A stretch of DNA of 6,300 nucleotides from assembly GCA_035461175.1 (NCBI GenBank), contig DATHVR010000069.1, positions 1-6,300 on the forward strand, written 5' to 3'. A program made the position numbers and the translations under genes. Positions within the stretch are counted from its first letter, which is position 1. Every line of letters starts with the position of its first letter. This document shows positions 1 through 6,137 of this stretch, piece by piece. The DNA comes from DATHVR01 sp035461175 (lineage in GTDB: Bacteria; Actinomycetota; Acidimicrobiia; Spongiisociales; ZC4RG35). Below the pieces are notes generated by a model. It saw nothing but the letters and a program-made list of their open reading frames with translations. It did no database searches and was not told the origin of the DNA.

Positions 1-1
1 C

Positions 2-1537
2 GGGACCGCCCGCACGGTGCTGGTGGGCGGGGTCCTGGCCGGAATCACGCTCGATGCCGCCTTCAAGGCAGTGGGGTCGAGTCTCGATCTCGCCTACCGG
101 GACGGCTGGGTACCCGGGCTGGCGACACTGGTGGTGGCGGCGGCGATCGTTTTTCTGGGATTCACCACCGAGGTGGAGCGGCGGGCAGGCCCGGGGTGGC
201 TGGCCGGCGCCACCCTGGCCGGTCTCGGACCATTTCTCTTCGTCCAGTACCTGGTGCTGCAGTCGGTGGGGTGGAACTCCGAACTGACGGGTCTGGGCGC
301 CGGCCTCACCTCGTTGCGGATCGTCGCCTTGAACGTGGCCGCCCTCTGGCTGGCCGCCCGCTTCGGACGGTCGCCGCTGGTGGCGGCGGTGAGTGCGCTG
401 GTGGTGGCGGCGGCCGTGATCGCAGCCGAAGGCTCCCCGCTCACCTTCAACCTGCTGGCTCTGGTGGCGGTGCCCGCCACCGGACCGCTGTGGGCGGCGA
501 TGGTGCCGGACTTCGAGCGTCCCTCGCTGGCTCCGGCCGCCACCTGGATCACGTCAGGCATGGTCGCATTCCTGCTGCTCGGCTTCGCCTACTACCTGCC
601 ACTCGACCTCGACCTCGGATTCACCCAGGCCCAGGCCCGGATGGCAGGGGCGGTGCTGATGGGTCTGTTCGGACTGGGGGCGGCGGCCCGGCGTGCGCCT
701 GTCGGTGAGACGGTACCGAGAGGGATGCCGCTGCTGGCGGCGGTCGCTCTCCTTCTTCCCCTGGCGGGATTGCTGCCCGGCTCCGATCTCGCCCCCGCTT
801 CCGTCGATCCTCCGCTCCGGGTCATGTCCTACAACCTTCACCAGGCGTTCGGAACGAGCGGGGAGATGGACGTGGACGCCGTCGCCGACGTGATCCTCGA
901 CTCGGGAGCGTCGATCGTGGGTCTGCAGGAGGTGGCCCGGGGAGGTCTCCTCAACGCCGATACCGACCTCTTTCGCCTGCTGGGAGAACGCCTGGGCTGG
1001 GAACACTCGGTCTTCTTCGGTACCACCGACCCGGTGTGGGGGAACGCCATCCTCAGTCGTTACCCGCTCTCAAATGTCGAGAGCCGCCTGCTTCCCATGG
1101 TCGGCACCCCCTACCGGCGCGGCTACCTGGGGGCGACCGTCGATGCCCCCGGCGGACCGCTTGTGTTCATATCCACCCACCTCCAGCACATCAACGACCC
1201 CGACCTCCACGACGATGACCCCGAGGCGGATCTCTACCCCGTCCACCACGAGCAACTGGCGACCGTCGTCGAGCAGTGGGGTGGCCGGACTCCGGCGGTC
1301 CTGGTGGGCGACCTCAACGCCCGGCCCGGGTGGCGCCAGGTGGACGAGTTGCTGGAGGCGGGATGGGTGGATGCCTGGTCGGTGGGCGCCGGTGACGGTT
1401 TCACCGCCAATGCCGCCGACCCCCGCTACCGGATCGATTACATCTTCCATACTCCCGATCTGACGGCCCGGTCGGCGGCGGTGGTGGAGTCACAGGCGTC
1501 GGATCACTTCGCCGTGGTGGCCGAGCTCACCCGGTAG
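2..1537 (+). CDS. Membrane protein with C-terminal endonuclease/exonuclease/phosphatase (EEP) domain, 5' partial
   Basis: The reading frame is open to the left edge, so the gene probably begins outside the window. The first possible start inside is GTG at 17, with no visible ribosome binding site; residue numbers here count from it. Residues 1-255 are hydrophobic, with about eight likely membrane segments (near 32-50, 61-82, 97-115, 119-137, 142-163, 172-193, 208-223, 236-254). Residues 267-504 form an EEP-fold domain with its metal and catalytic motifs: MSYNLH (N273), GLQEV (E305), STHLQH (H388), GDLNARPG (D432, N434), RIDYIF (D474) and SDH (D496, H497). EEP enzymes cleave phosphodiester or phosphomonoester bonds in nucleic acids, inositol phosphates or phospholipids. 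The substrate here cannot be told. A membrane module before an EEP domain recalls eukaryotic CWH43-type lipid remodelling proteins, but that is only a resemblance of layout. No key residue appears missing. It converges on the propeller gene downstream. Confidence 0.9.
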   Translation, partial: GTARTVLVGGVLAGITLDAAFKAVGSSLDLAYRDGWVPGLATLVVAAAIVFLGFTTEVERRAGPGWLAGATLAGLGPFLFVQYLVLQSVGWNSELTGLGAGLTSLRIVALNVAALWLAARFGRSPLVAAVSALVVAAAVIAAEGSPLTFNLLALVAVPATGPLWAAMVPDFERPSLAPAATWITSGMVAFLLLGFAYYLPLDLDLGFTQAQARMAGAVLMGLFGLGAAARRAPVGETVPRGMPLLAAVALLLPLAGLLPGSDLAPASVDPPLRVMSYNLHQAFGTSGEMDVDAVADVILDSGASIVGLQEVARGGLLNADTDLFRLLGERLGWEHSVFFGTTDPVWGNAILSRYPLSNVESRLLPMVGTPYRRGYLGATVDAPGGPLVFISTHLQHINDPDLHDDDPEADLYPVHHEQLATVVEQWGGRTPAVLVGDLNARPGWRQVDELLEAGWVDAWSVGAGDGFTANAADPRYRIDYIFHTPDLTARSAAVVESQASDHFAVVAELTR

Positions 1538-1553
1538 CGGGCAAGCCCGTTTT
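1538..1553 (+). terminator. Short hairpin plus T-run just after the EEP gene stop
   Basis: Directly after the TAG stop, CGGG (1538-1541) can pair with CCCG (1546-1549) around a CAAG loop, followed by TTTT (1550-1553). This has the shape of a minimal intrinsic terminator for the plus-strand gene. The 4-bp stem and four T residues are weak by usual standards. Its right arm also touches the first bases of the larger palindrome that begins at 1548. Confidence 0.4.
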
Positions 1554-1599
1554 CGCGACAGGATTGCGCGCCCTATCGCGCAATTCTGTCGCGAAAACG
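1548..1599. repeat. Large inverted repeat (23-nt arms, 6-nt loop) between convergent genes
   Basis: The left arm 1548-1570 (begins CGTTTTCGCGACAG) is the reverse complement of the right arm 1577-1599 (ends CTGTCGCGAAAACG) with one mismatch, around the loop CCCTAT (1571-1576). The mismatch (G1562 against T1585) would be a G-U pair in plus-strand RNA, so the transcript could form an unbroken 23-bp hairpin. The arms are about 60% GC, less than the surroundings. No T-run follows on either strand, so it is not a textbook intrinsic terminator. Its position between two convergent stops suits a bidirectional transcription-ending or mRNA 3'-protecting structure. Alternatively it could be one copy of a dispersed palindromic repeat (REP- or MITE-like). 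The structure is seen directly; the role is inference. Confidence 0.85.
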
Positions 1600-1617
1600 A
1601 TCCGGGCCGCCCAAGGT

Positions 1618-1637
1618 CGTGGGGGGATCCCCGCACG
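1618..1637. repeat. Small palindrome next to the propeller gene stop
   Basis: GGGGATCCCC (1623-1632) is a perfect palindrome. It is flanked by CGTG (1618-1621) and CACG (1634-1637), which also pair after a single G/G mismatch. On the minus strand it lies one base beyond the TGA stop of the propeller gene, so it could form a 3' hairpin on that mRNA. There is no T-run, so termination function is uncertain. Confidence 0.4.
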
Positions 1638-1638
1638 A

Positions 1639-2490
1639 TCAGGTGAGGCAGGTGACTTTCGGGAGGTCGTCGACCGAGACGCTCCAGGTGTCGCCGCCGT
1701 CGGGCGAGGCCCACACCGAGCTCTCGTGGCCGAGGAAGTAGCCCTCGGGGCCGGCGAGGAGGCAGTGGGTGTCGAGATTGCCCGGGAACGCCGGAAGCCC
1801 CGGCACCGGGGTCAGGGCGCCTTCGCCGAGCCGACCGCGATGGAGGCGGGCGTCGCCGCCGCGAGGTCCGCGTGAGGAGGAGACGAGAACGGTGTCATCA
1901 TCGAGGGCCACCGCCCGGCTGTAGCGATGATCGAGTCCCTCTGTCCGGAAGGTGAACTCGACCCCGTCCACGCTCTCGGCGAGTCCTGAGGCGCACGCCG
2001 CCACCACTACTCCGCTCCGCTCCGGATGCGCCACCACCTGATGCACGTCGGCATGGATGTCGAGGGTGGGGGAGGGACCGTCGGGTCCGTACCGGACGAT
2101 CCCGCCCACATGGACGTTGACATAGAGGACGCCGTCGGCGTCGAGTGACATCGAGCGCACGTCGGGAGGTCCGCCCCAGGGGGTGTGCCACTCCTCCCGG
2201 CCGGGGGTGGCGGCGAATCCCGGGTCCTCGACCAGCCTGTCGCCTTCGAGCCGGTAGAGACGGGCGGAGTCGGCCCCCATCCACACCGTCTCGGGAGAGG
2301 GCTGGACGCAGTTGAGCGTGACTCCCGGGGCCGGAACCGCGACCAGCTCGCCATCCCGCCACAGGCCGTCGTCGCCGACGCCCCACCACTCCTCCCGTCG
2401 GCGCGCCAGGTGGCTGATCGCCCGCCCCTCCAGCAGCGGTCGTCCTGTGAGATCGAAAACCCCGGCCACCGTCCCGATGAGACAGGTCAT
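1639..2490 (-). CDS. Beta-propeller protein with Asp-box (BNR/sialidase-like) repeat
   Basis: The 283-residue product is rich in short beta-strands and turns of the YVTN/WD40/BNR propeller type, for example SMSLDADGVLYVNVHVGG at 113-130. Residues 262-269, SPDGGDTW, match the Asp-box consensus S-x-D-x-G-x-T-W exactly, and residues 173-181 (SVDGVEFTF) look like a degenerate second box. Asp-box propellers include sialidases, photosystem assembly factors and Vps10-type domains. The arginine triad needed to call a sialidase is not evident, so no catalytic function is assigned. There is no signal peptide or membrane segment, which suggests a cytoplasmic location. The ends TCLIG (2-6) and VTCLT (279-283) could be the strands that close the ring, which is inference. 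The ATG at 2490 is supported by a TAGGCT box seven bases upstream. It lies 39 bp downstream of the nitroreductase gene on the same strand, so some co-transcription is possible. Confidence 0.82.
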   Translation of the reverse strand: MTCLIGTVAGVFDLTGRPLLEGRAISHLARRREEWWGVGDDGLWRDGELVAVPAPGVTLNCVQPSPETVWMGADSARLYRLEGDRLVEDPGFAATPGREEWHTPWGGPPDVRSMSLDADGVLYVNVHVGGIVRYGPDGPSPTLDIHADVHQVVAHPERSGVVVAACASGLAESVDGVEFTFRTEGLDHRYSRAVALDDDTVLVSSSRGPRGGDARLHRGRLGEGALTPVPGLPAFPGNLDTHCLLAGPEGYFLGHESSVWASPDGGDTWSVSVDDLPKVTCLT

Positions 2491-2497
2491 GACCCCG

Positions 2498-2503
2498 AGC
2501 CTA
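2498..2503 (-). promoter_or_regulatory. Probable -10 box TAGGCT of the propeller gene (leaderless start)
   Basis: On the minus strand TAGGCT ends seven bases before the ATG at 2490, with no good Shine-Dalgarno match between. This is the TAnnnT-to-start distance expected when transcription begins at or near the start codon, as in leaderless actinobacterial mRNAs. No convincing -35 hexamer is visible. It sits in the 39-bp gap after the nitroreductase stop, so the propeller gene may have its own promoter. Confidence 0.5.
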
Positions 2504-2529
2504 GGCTGCCCGCCGAAACCGACCGGGAT

Positions 2530-3045
2530 CTACCAGCTTCCCCGGTGCACTACGTCGTCGAAGGGACGCCGTTGGGGCTCGCCGACCGGAGCGAGGGGTC
2601 GGTCGGCCGGGTAGCCGAGGGCAATGAGCCAGGCGCAGTAGCGATCGGCGGGGAATGCCAGGACCTCTCGAGCCTTGTCCTGGTCCCGGACGGCGGCGTG
2701 ACCCGTGCCCACGCCCTGATCGGCGGCGGCGAGCATGATCGTCATCGTCAGCTGGCCCAGGTCGTATTCGACCGAGGCCCGGGCATCGGCGTCGGTCGCC
2801 CACGGCGCCACCAGGGCGATTGTCGCTGGCGAACCGGCGACGTGGCCCGCTCCGCGCCATACCCGGGCGAGCTCGCCGAGCTGGTCCCGATCGGTGACGA
2901 CCACGAAATCCCACCGCTGCTCGTTGCTCGAGGACGGGGTACGGCGACCCGCCTCGAGGATTCGATCCAGCACCTCGTCGGGCAACGGGCGGTCTTCGTA
3001 CTGGCGCACGTTGCGGCGTGAGCGGATGGCGTCCCAGGTCTCCAT
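2530..3045 (-). CDS. Nitroreductase family FMN-dependent oxidoreductase
   Basis: The 171-residue protein matches small flavin nitroreductases. These are usually homodimers that bind FMN and move electrons from NAD(P)H to nitroaromatics, quinones or other acceptors. The N-terminal RSRRNVRQYEDRPL (8-21) is the phosphate-binding stretch, with SSSNEQRWDF (38-47) following as the next FMN-contact region. GVGTG (111-115) and ALGYPADRP (142-150) form the usual C-terminal flavin-pocket signature, and R159/R160 is the expected C-terminal phosphate contact. The natural substrate cannot be read from sequence. The length is at the short end for the family, and the middle region (about 85-95) is compact. 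The ATG at 3045 is preceded by GGAGGA, unlike the other visible starts in the window. It is divergent from the methyltransferase gene across 90 bp and lies upstream of the propeller gene on the same strand. Confidence 0.93.
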   Translation of the reverse strand: METWDAIRSRRNVRQYEDRPLPDEVLDRILEAGRRTPSSSNEQRWDFVVVTDRDQLGELARVWRGAGHVAGSPATIALVAPWATDADARASVEYDLGQLTMTIMLAAADQGVGTGHAAVRDQDKAREVLAFPADRYCAWLIALGYPADRPLAPVGEPQRRPFDDVVHRGSW

Positions 3046-3049
3046 GTTT

Positions 3050-3054
3050 CCTCC
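3050..3054 (-). promoter_or_regulatory. Ribosome binding site GGAGG of the nitroreductase gene
   Basis: On the minus strand GGAGG lies four bases before the ATG at 3045. It is the only clear Shine-Dalgarno sequence before a start codon in this window. It supports this start and suggests that this mRNA has a true 5' leader, in contrast to the leaderless-looking neighbours. Confidence 0.65.
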
Positions 3055-3083
3055 GTGGCTGTGTCAGCGGAAACGCTCACAAG

Positions 3084-3101
3084 GGCGGGTGAATTCCCGC
3101 C
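3084..3101. repeat. Inverted repeat in the divergent promoter region
   Basis: GGCGGG (3084-3089) and CCCGCC (3096-3101) are reverse complements around TGAATT. A second small one, AGCG-GAAA-CGCT, lies at 3066-3077. Both are in the 90-bp region between divergent starts at 3045 and 3136. They could be an operator or a leader hairpin of the nitroreductase mRNA, but short GC-rich repeats arise easily by chance in such DNA. Confidence 0.35.
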
Positions 3102-3123
3102 GGCCGCTGCCCCGTGTCCGGTG

Positions 3124-3129
3124 TAGCGT
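3124..3129 (+). promoter_or_regulatory. Probable -10 box TAGCGT of the methyltransferase gene (leaderless start)
   Basis: TAGCGT ends six bases before ATG 3136. Its TAG is also an in-frame stop, so the coding region cannot begin further upstream. The AAGGA between box and ATG directly abuts the start codon and is too close to act as a normal ribosome binding site. Together these favour transcription starting at or beside the ATG. Confidence 0.5.
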
Positions 3130-3135
3130 GAAGGA

Positions 3136-3744
3136 ATGGTCGGCAGCCGTGCGTACGATTTCATGTACCGGTACCGGGCGCCGTGGGATGCGGTGGGGGT
3201 GAGGCCGGAGCTCCGCCGGGTGCTGGACGAGGGCCTGGTGTCGCCGTCCTCCCACCCCCGCACCCTCGACCTCGGTTGCGGGACCGGAGCCAACGTAGTC
3301 CACCTCGGTGCAGCGGGCTTCGACTCCTGGGGCGTCGACTTCTCCTCGGTCGCCATCGGCAAGGCCCGGGCGCGGGCGGAACAGGCCGGGGTCGAATGCT
3401 CCTTCGTGGAGGGCGACCTCACGGCTCCCTCGATACCGGGCGTGGAGGGGCCGTTCGATTTCCTCCTGGATTTCGGGACCCTCGACGACCTGAAGGGTGC
3501 CGGGCGGCCGCGCATGGCCGCCACCATCGGGCATCTGGCCCGCCCGGGATCGGTCCTCCTGGAGTGGTGCTTCTACGCTCACCTCGACCAACTGCCCCGG
3601 TTCAGCTTCACGGGGCCGTCGCGTTTTGCTCCGGCCATCGAGCCGGGCGAGCTGGAACGATTGTTCGGGGAGGGATGGGACATCGAGATGGTGGAGGAGG
3701 TGCCAACCTCCACTTACGCCTGGTTTCTGCTCCGCCGGCGCTGA
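3136..3744 (+). CDS. Class I SAM-dependent methyltransferase
   Basis: The 202-residue protein has a Rossmann-type methyltransferase core. Motif I, LDLGCGTGAN (44-53), is the glycine-rich SAM loop. Strand beta-2 ends with the acidic ribose-binding residue in WGVDFS (D68). VEGDL (91-95) supplies the residue next to the adenine, and FDFLLDFGTLDDL (107-119) is the motif IV/post-IV region. The remainder (about 130-200) completes the sheet and likely carries substrate contacts, ending in a basic LLRRR tail. The methyl acceptor cannot be inferred; similar short enzymes act on small molecules such as thiols, tellurite or metabolites. The N-terminal aromatic stretch YDFMYRYRAPWD (7-18) is common in such enzymes as a lid over SAM. 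It lies 33 bp upstream of the exonuclease III gene on the same strand, but that gene appears to have its own promoter. The protein is probably cytoplasmic. Confidence 0.92.
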   Translation: MVGSRAYDFMYRYRAPWDAVGVRPELRRVLDEGLVSPSSHPRTLDLGCGTGANVVHLGAAGFDSWGVDFSSVAIGKARARAEQAGVECSFVEGDLTAPSIPGVEGPFDFLLDFGTLDDLKGAGRPRMAATIGHLARPGSVLLEWCFYAHLDQLPRFSFTGPSRFAPAIEPGELERLFGEGWDIEMVEEVPTSTYAWFLLRRR

Positions 3745-3760
3745 TTCTCCGGCACCGCAG

Positions 3761-3776
3761 CCCGCTAGGTTGCGGG
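3761..3776 (+). promoter_or_regulatory. Probable -10 box TAGGTT of the exonuclease III gene inside a short inverted repeat
   Basis: TAGGTT (3766-3771) ends six bases before ATG 3778, again fitting a leaderless start, and its TAG is an in-frame stop that fixes the coding start. The box is framed by CCCGC (3761-3765) and GCGGG (3772-3776), which are reverse complements. That symmetry could be an operator overlapping the promoter or chance in GC-rich DNA. No clear -35 or Shine-Dalgarno sequence is seen. Confidence 0.5.
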
Positions 3777-3777
3777 T

Positions 3778-4662
3778 ATGCGCATCGCCACCTGGAACGT
3801 CAACTCACTCAAGGCCCGGCTGGGCGCAGTGGAGAAGTGGCTCGGACGGGCCGCCCCCGACGTCCTTCTGATGCAGGAGACCAAGGTCGCCGACGAGGAC
3901 GTGCCCCGCATCCCCTTCGAATCCGCCGGATACGAGCTGGTCCATCATGGGGAAGGGCGCTGGAACGGGGTGGCGATCGCCAGCCGGGTGGGGGCCACCG
4001 ATCTGGTGACCAACTTCGGCGATCGGCCGGTCCGGGACAGCCGGGCCGGTGCTCAAGCCGAGGAGGACTTCGATCCTTTCGACGAGGCCAGGATGGTGAG
4101 CGCGGTCTGTGGCGGGATCCGGTTCGTCAGCCTGTATGCACCCAATGGCCGGGTGGTCGGATCGCCCTTCTATGCGGGCAAGCTGGCCTGGTTCGAGCGT
4201 CTCCATCGCTGGCTACGCGAGGAGTGTGATCCGGGCGAACCGCTCGTGGTGGGCGGCGACTTCAACGTCACCCCCGGCGACGAGGACGTGTGGAACCCGG
4301 GACGGGCCCACGGCGGCACTCATGTCTCTCCCGACGAGCGGAAGGCGCTGGAGCGGCTGCGGGAGTGGGGTCTGGTCGACGCCTACCGGTCGAAGTGCGG
4401 GGAGACGGGCCGCTTCTCGTGGTGGGACTACCGGGCAGGGATGTTCCACCGCAACGAGGGCATGCGCATCGACCTGCTCTATGTCACCGAGCCGGTGGCG
4501 GAGCGGGTGGTATGGGCGGAGATCGACCGGGAGGCGCGCAAGGGCAAGCCGACGCCTTCCGATCATGCGCCGGTCGTTGTCGATCTCGACGAGCCCGGGA
4601 AGTCGTTCGATGCCGGCTGGGAGGCGGCCCTGGCCCGGATCGCCGCCCGTCAGAAGGATTGA
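3778..4662 (+). CDS. xth: Exodeoxyribonuclease III (AP endonuclease, ExoIII/APE1 family)
   Basis: The 294-residue product is a full-length ExoIII-type enzyme. This family cuts DNA 5' to abasic sites, removes 3' blocking groups and degrades one strand 3' to 5' in base excision repair. All expected motifs are visible in order: ATWNVNSL with N7, MQETK with metal ligand E34, WNGVAI at 62-67, LYAPNG with Y120 and N123, GGDFNV with D161 and N163, FSWWDYRAG from 213, MRIDLLY with D232, and SDHAPV with the catalytic pair D262/H263. A stretch around 82-105 (DRPVRDSRAGAQAEEDFDPF) is a somewhat longer acidic version of the segment before the conserved ARM/V strand, which I take as lineage variation. The start is fixed by an in-frame stop 12 bases upstream. 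The protein acts in the cytoplasm on DNA. Its C-terminal KD and stop codon lie in the 3' hairpin shared with the convergent gene. Confidence 0.95.
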   Translation: MRIATWNVNSLKARLGAVEKWLGRAAPDVLLMQETKVADEDVPRIPFESAGYELVHHGEGRWNGVAIASRVGATDLVTNFGDRPVRDSRAGAQAEEDFDPFDEARMVSAVCGGIRFVSLYAPNGRVVGSPFYAGKLAWFERLHRWLREECDPGEPLVVGGDFNVTPGDEDVWNPGRAHGGTHVSPDERKALERLREWGLVDAYRSKCGETGRFSWWDYRAGMFHRNEGMRIDLLYVTEPVAERVVWAEIDREARKGKPTPSDHAPVVVDLDEPGKSFDAGWEAALARIAARQKD

Positions 4663-4670
4663 ATTCTGAC
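4649..4670. terminator. Hairpin spanning the exonuclease III stop codon, between convergent genes
   Basis: GTCAGAA (4649-4655) pairs with TTCTGAC (4664-4670) around an eight-base loop that contains the TGA stop at 4660-4662. Past a single mismatch, CC (4646-4647) and GG (4672-4673) extend the stem. The stop of the minus-strand gene is at 4677-4679, so the hairpin could serve both transcripts. There is no T-run on either side, so rho-independent release is not certain. Confidence 0.5.
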
Positions 4671-4676
4671 AGGCCC

Positions 4677-6131
4677 CTAGGCGGGTCGATTCTCACGGCG
4701 GCCGCGCTCCTCGGCGGCGGACACGATCCGGCTCGCCATCCTTCCGAAGATCAGGCGATGGAAGGGGTACATGGCGTACCAGTAGAGACGGCCCAACAGC
4801 CCCCGCGGGCGGAAGTGGGCGACCTGATCCAGATAGGTGGTGCCCTCTTCGCGACGGATCCGCCATTCCAGCCACGCTTCCCCCGGAAGCTTCATCTCGG
4901 CTGCCAGCTGGAGGTGTTCGTCGCGCCGGACCGACGAAACCCGCCAGAAGTCGATGGTGTCGTGGAGGCGGACCTCCTCGGGATGACGCCGGCCGCGTCG
5001 CAGTCCCACGCCGCCCACCAGCGTGTCGAGCAGACCCCGGAATCCCCAGGCGACGGGGAAGGTGTAGTAGCCGACCTCGCCTCCCACCCGGCTGAATGCC
5101 CAGAAGAGGTCGGCGGGCTCGGCGCCGGTGGCGACGGATTGGCGATCCTCGAGCAGGCTGCCACCGGCCCAGTCGGGATCGGACGGGAAAGGCCGGGCGG
5201 GGCTGGTGCTGGCGTCGGACCAGCGGCTGGGGACTTCGAGGCGATGGTCGTGCTCGAGGGCGCGCCGGATCGCCTCTTCGAGGGGGGTGGTGTCGATCCC
5301 GAACTTCTCGGCGGCGCGATCTTCGACCACCACCTCGTTGCGGAGCGAGTCGACCAGCGGCCGGGCCACTCCCGAGGGGAGCGGGGTGACCAGCCCGATC
5401 CATAGCGAGGACAGCCGCGGGCTGAGAACCGGAACGGGCATGATCAGTCGTTTTGGCAGCCCGGCCACACGGGCATAGGCCTGCATCATCTCCCGATAGG
5501 TGACGACGTCAGGTCCGCCGATCTCGTAGATGACGGATCCGGAGTCGTCGTCCAAGACCGCCACCAGGTAGGCGAGCACGTCCCGGATGGCGATCGGCTG
5601 GGTTCGGGTCTCGACCCATCTCGGTGTGACCATCACCGGCAGGACCTCGGTCAGGTAGCGCAGCATCTCGAAGGACACCGAGCCAGCCCCGATCACGACG
5701 CTGGCTCGCAGTTCGGTCACCGGGGTGGCGCCGGCGGCCAGGGTCCGTCCCACCTCCTGGCGGCTGGCGAGGTGGTGTGAGAGGTTGTCGCCGCGACCGA
5801 GGCCACCGAGGTAGACCAGCCGCGACAGTTCGTTGGCGGTGGCGCCGGCGGAGAAGTTCTCCGCCGCGGTGCGGTCGGCATCGGCGAAGTCGGCCTGATC
5901 GCCCATGCTGTGGATCAGGTAATAGGCGGCGTCGCATCCCTCCAGGGCGCCGACGACGTCGTCCCGTTCGAGAACGTCGCAGCGTCGCACTTCGACCCGG
6001 TCCCGCCAGGGGCGGTCGTCGAGCTTGGCCGGGGTGCGGGCCAGGCACACCACTTCGTGGCCGGCCTCGAGCAGACGGGGCACCAGCCGGCTTCCGATGT
6101 AACCGGTGGCCCCGGCGACGGCGATCTTCAT
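4677..6131 (-). CDS. NAD(P)-binding SDR-like protein with C-terminal DUF2867 (YbjT type)
   Basis: The 484-residue protein joins two domains. Residues 1 to about 295 are an atypical short-chain dehydrogenase/NmrA-like Rossmann domain. The nucleotide loop is GATGYIG (7-13), followed by R32 after the second strand (a hint of NADP preference), CDV at 51-53, YLIHSM (71-76), LVYLGGLG (105-112) and ELRASVVIGAGS (140-151). The usual SDR Tyr-x-x-x-Lys pair is not evident; HHLASRQEVG (119-128) occupies that place, as in other atypical members. After a linker rich in Ser, Pro and Asp (about 300-325), residues 330-475 match DUF2867, with W-x-x-A-F-like and FWRV patches and a C-terminal YWYAMYPFHRLIFGRM stretch (450-465) that may touch the membrane. 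E. coli YbjT has the same order and similar length. Its reaction is not established, so none is given. The ATG at 6131 follows a TAACCT box. Confidence 0.93.
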   Translation of the reverse strand: MKIAVAGATGYIGSRLVPRLLEAGHEVVCLARTPAKLDDRPWRDRVEVRRCDVLERDDVVGALEGCDAAYYLIHSMGDQADFADADRTAAENFSAGATANELSRLVYLGGLGRGDNLSHHLASRQEVGRTLAAGATPVTELRASVVIGAGSVSFEMLRYLTEVLPVMVTPRWVETRTQPIAIRDVLAYLVAVLDDDSGSVIYEIGGPDVVTYREMMQAYARVAGLPKRLIMPVPVLSPRLSSLWIGLVTPLPSGVARPLVDSLRNEVVVEDRAAEKFGIDTTPLEEAIRRALEHDHRLEVPSRWSDASTSPARPFPSDPDWAGGSLLEDRQSVATGAEPADLFWAFSRVGGEVGYYTFPVAWGFRGLLDTLVGGVGLRRGRRHPEEVRLHDTIDFWRVSSVRRDEHLQLAAEMKLPGEAWLEWRIRREEGTTYLDQVAHFRPRGLLGRLYWYAMYPFHRLIFGRMASRIVSAAEERGRRENRPA

Positions 6132-6137
6132 GCTCGA

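Noticed and set aside
2185..3021. Plus-strand open frame (278 codons) antisense to the propeller and nitroreductase genes
   Set aside because: Both minus-strand genes have family motifs and start signals, while this frame has none. It is explained by reverse-frame openness in GC-rich coding DNA.
3183..4229. Plus-strand open frame (348 codons) across the methyltransferase and exonuclease III genes
   Set aside because: It is in the wrong frame relative to two well-supported genes and its product is dominated by Gly, Arg and Pro with no recognisable motif.
3778..4662. Possibility that the two EEP-superfamily genes in the window (ending at 1537 and 4662) form a functional pair or a duplication
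   Set aside because: They share only the general fold motifs. One is a membrane fusion and the other a standard ExoIII repair enzyme, and four convergent or divergent gene boundaries or spacers separate them.
4290..5405. Long plus-strand open frame (371 codons) crossing the convergent gene boundary
   Set aside because: It overlaps the 3' part of exonuclease III in another frame and runs antisense to the DUF2867 gene, both with clear family motifs. Its translation is Gly/Arg/Pro-rich and low in complexity, as expected for a shadow frame in high-GC DNA.
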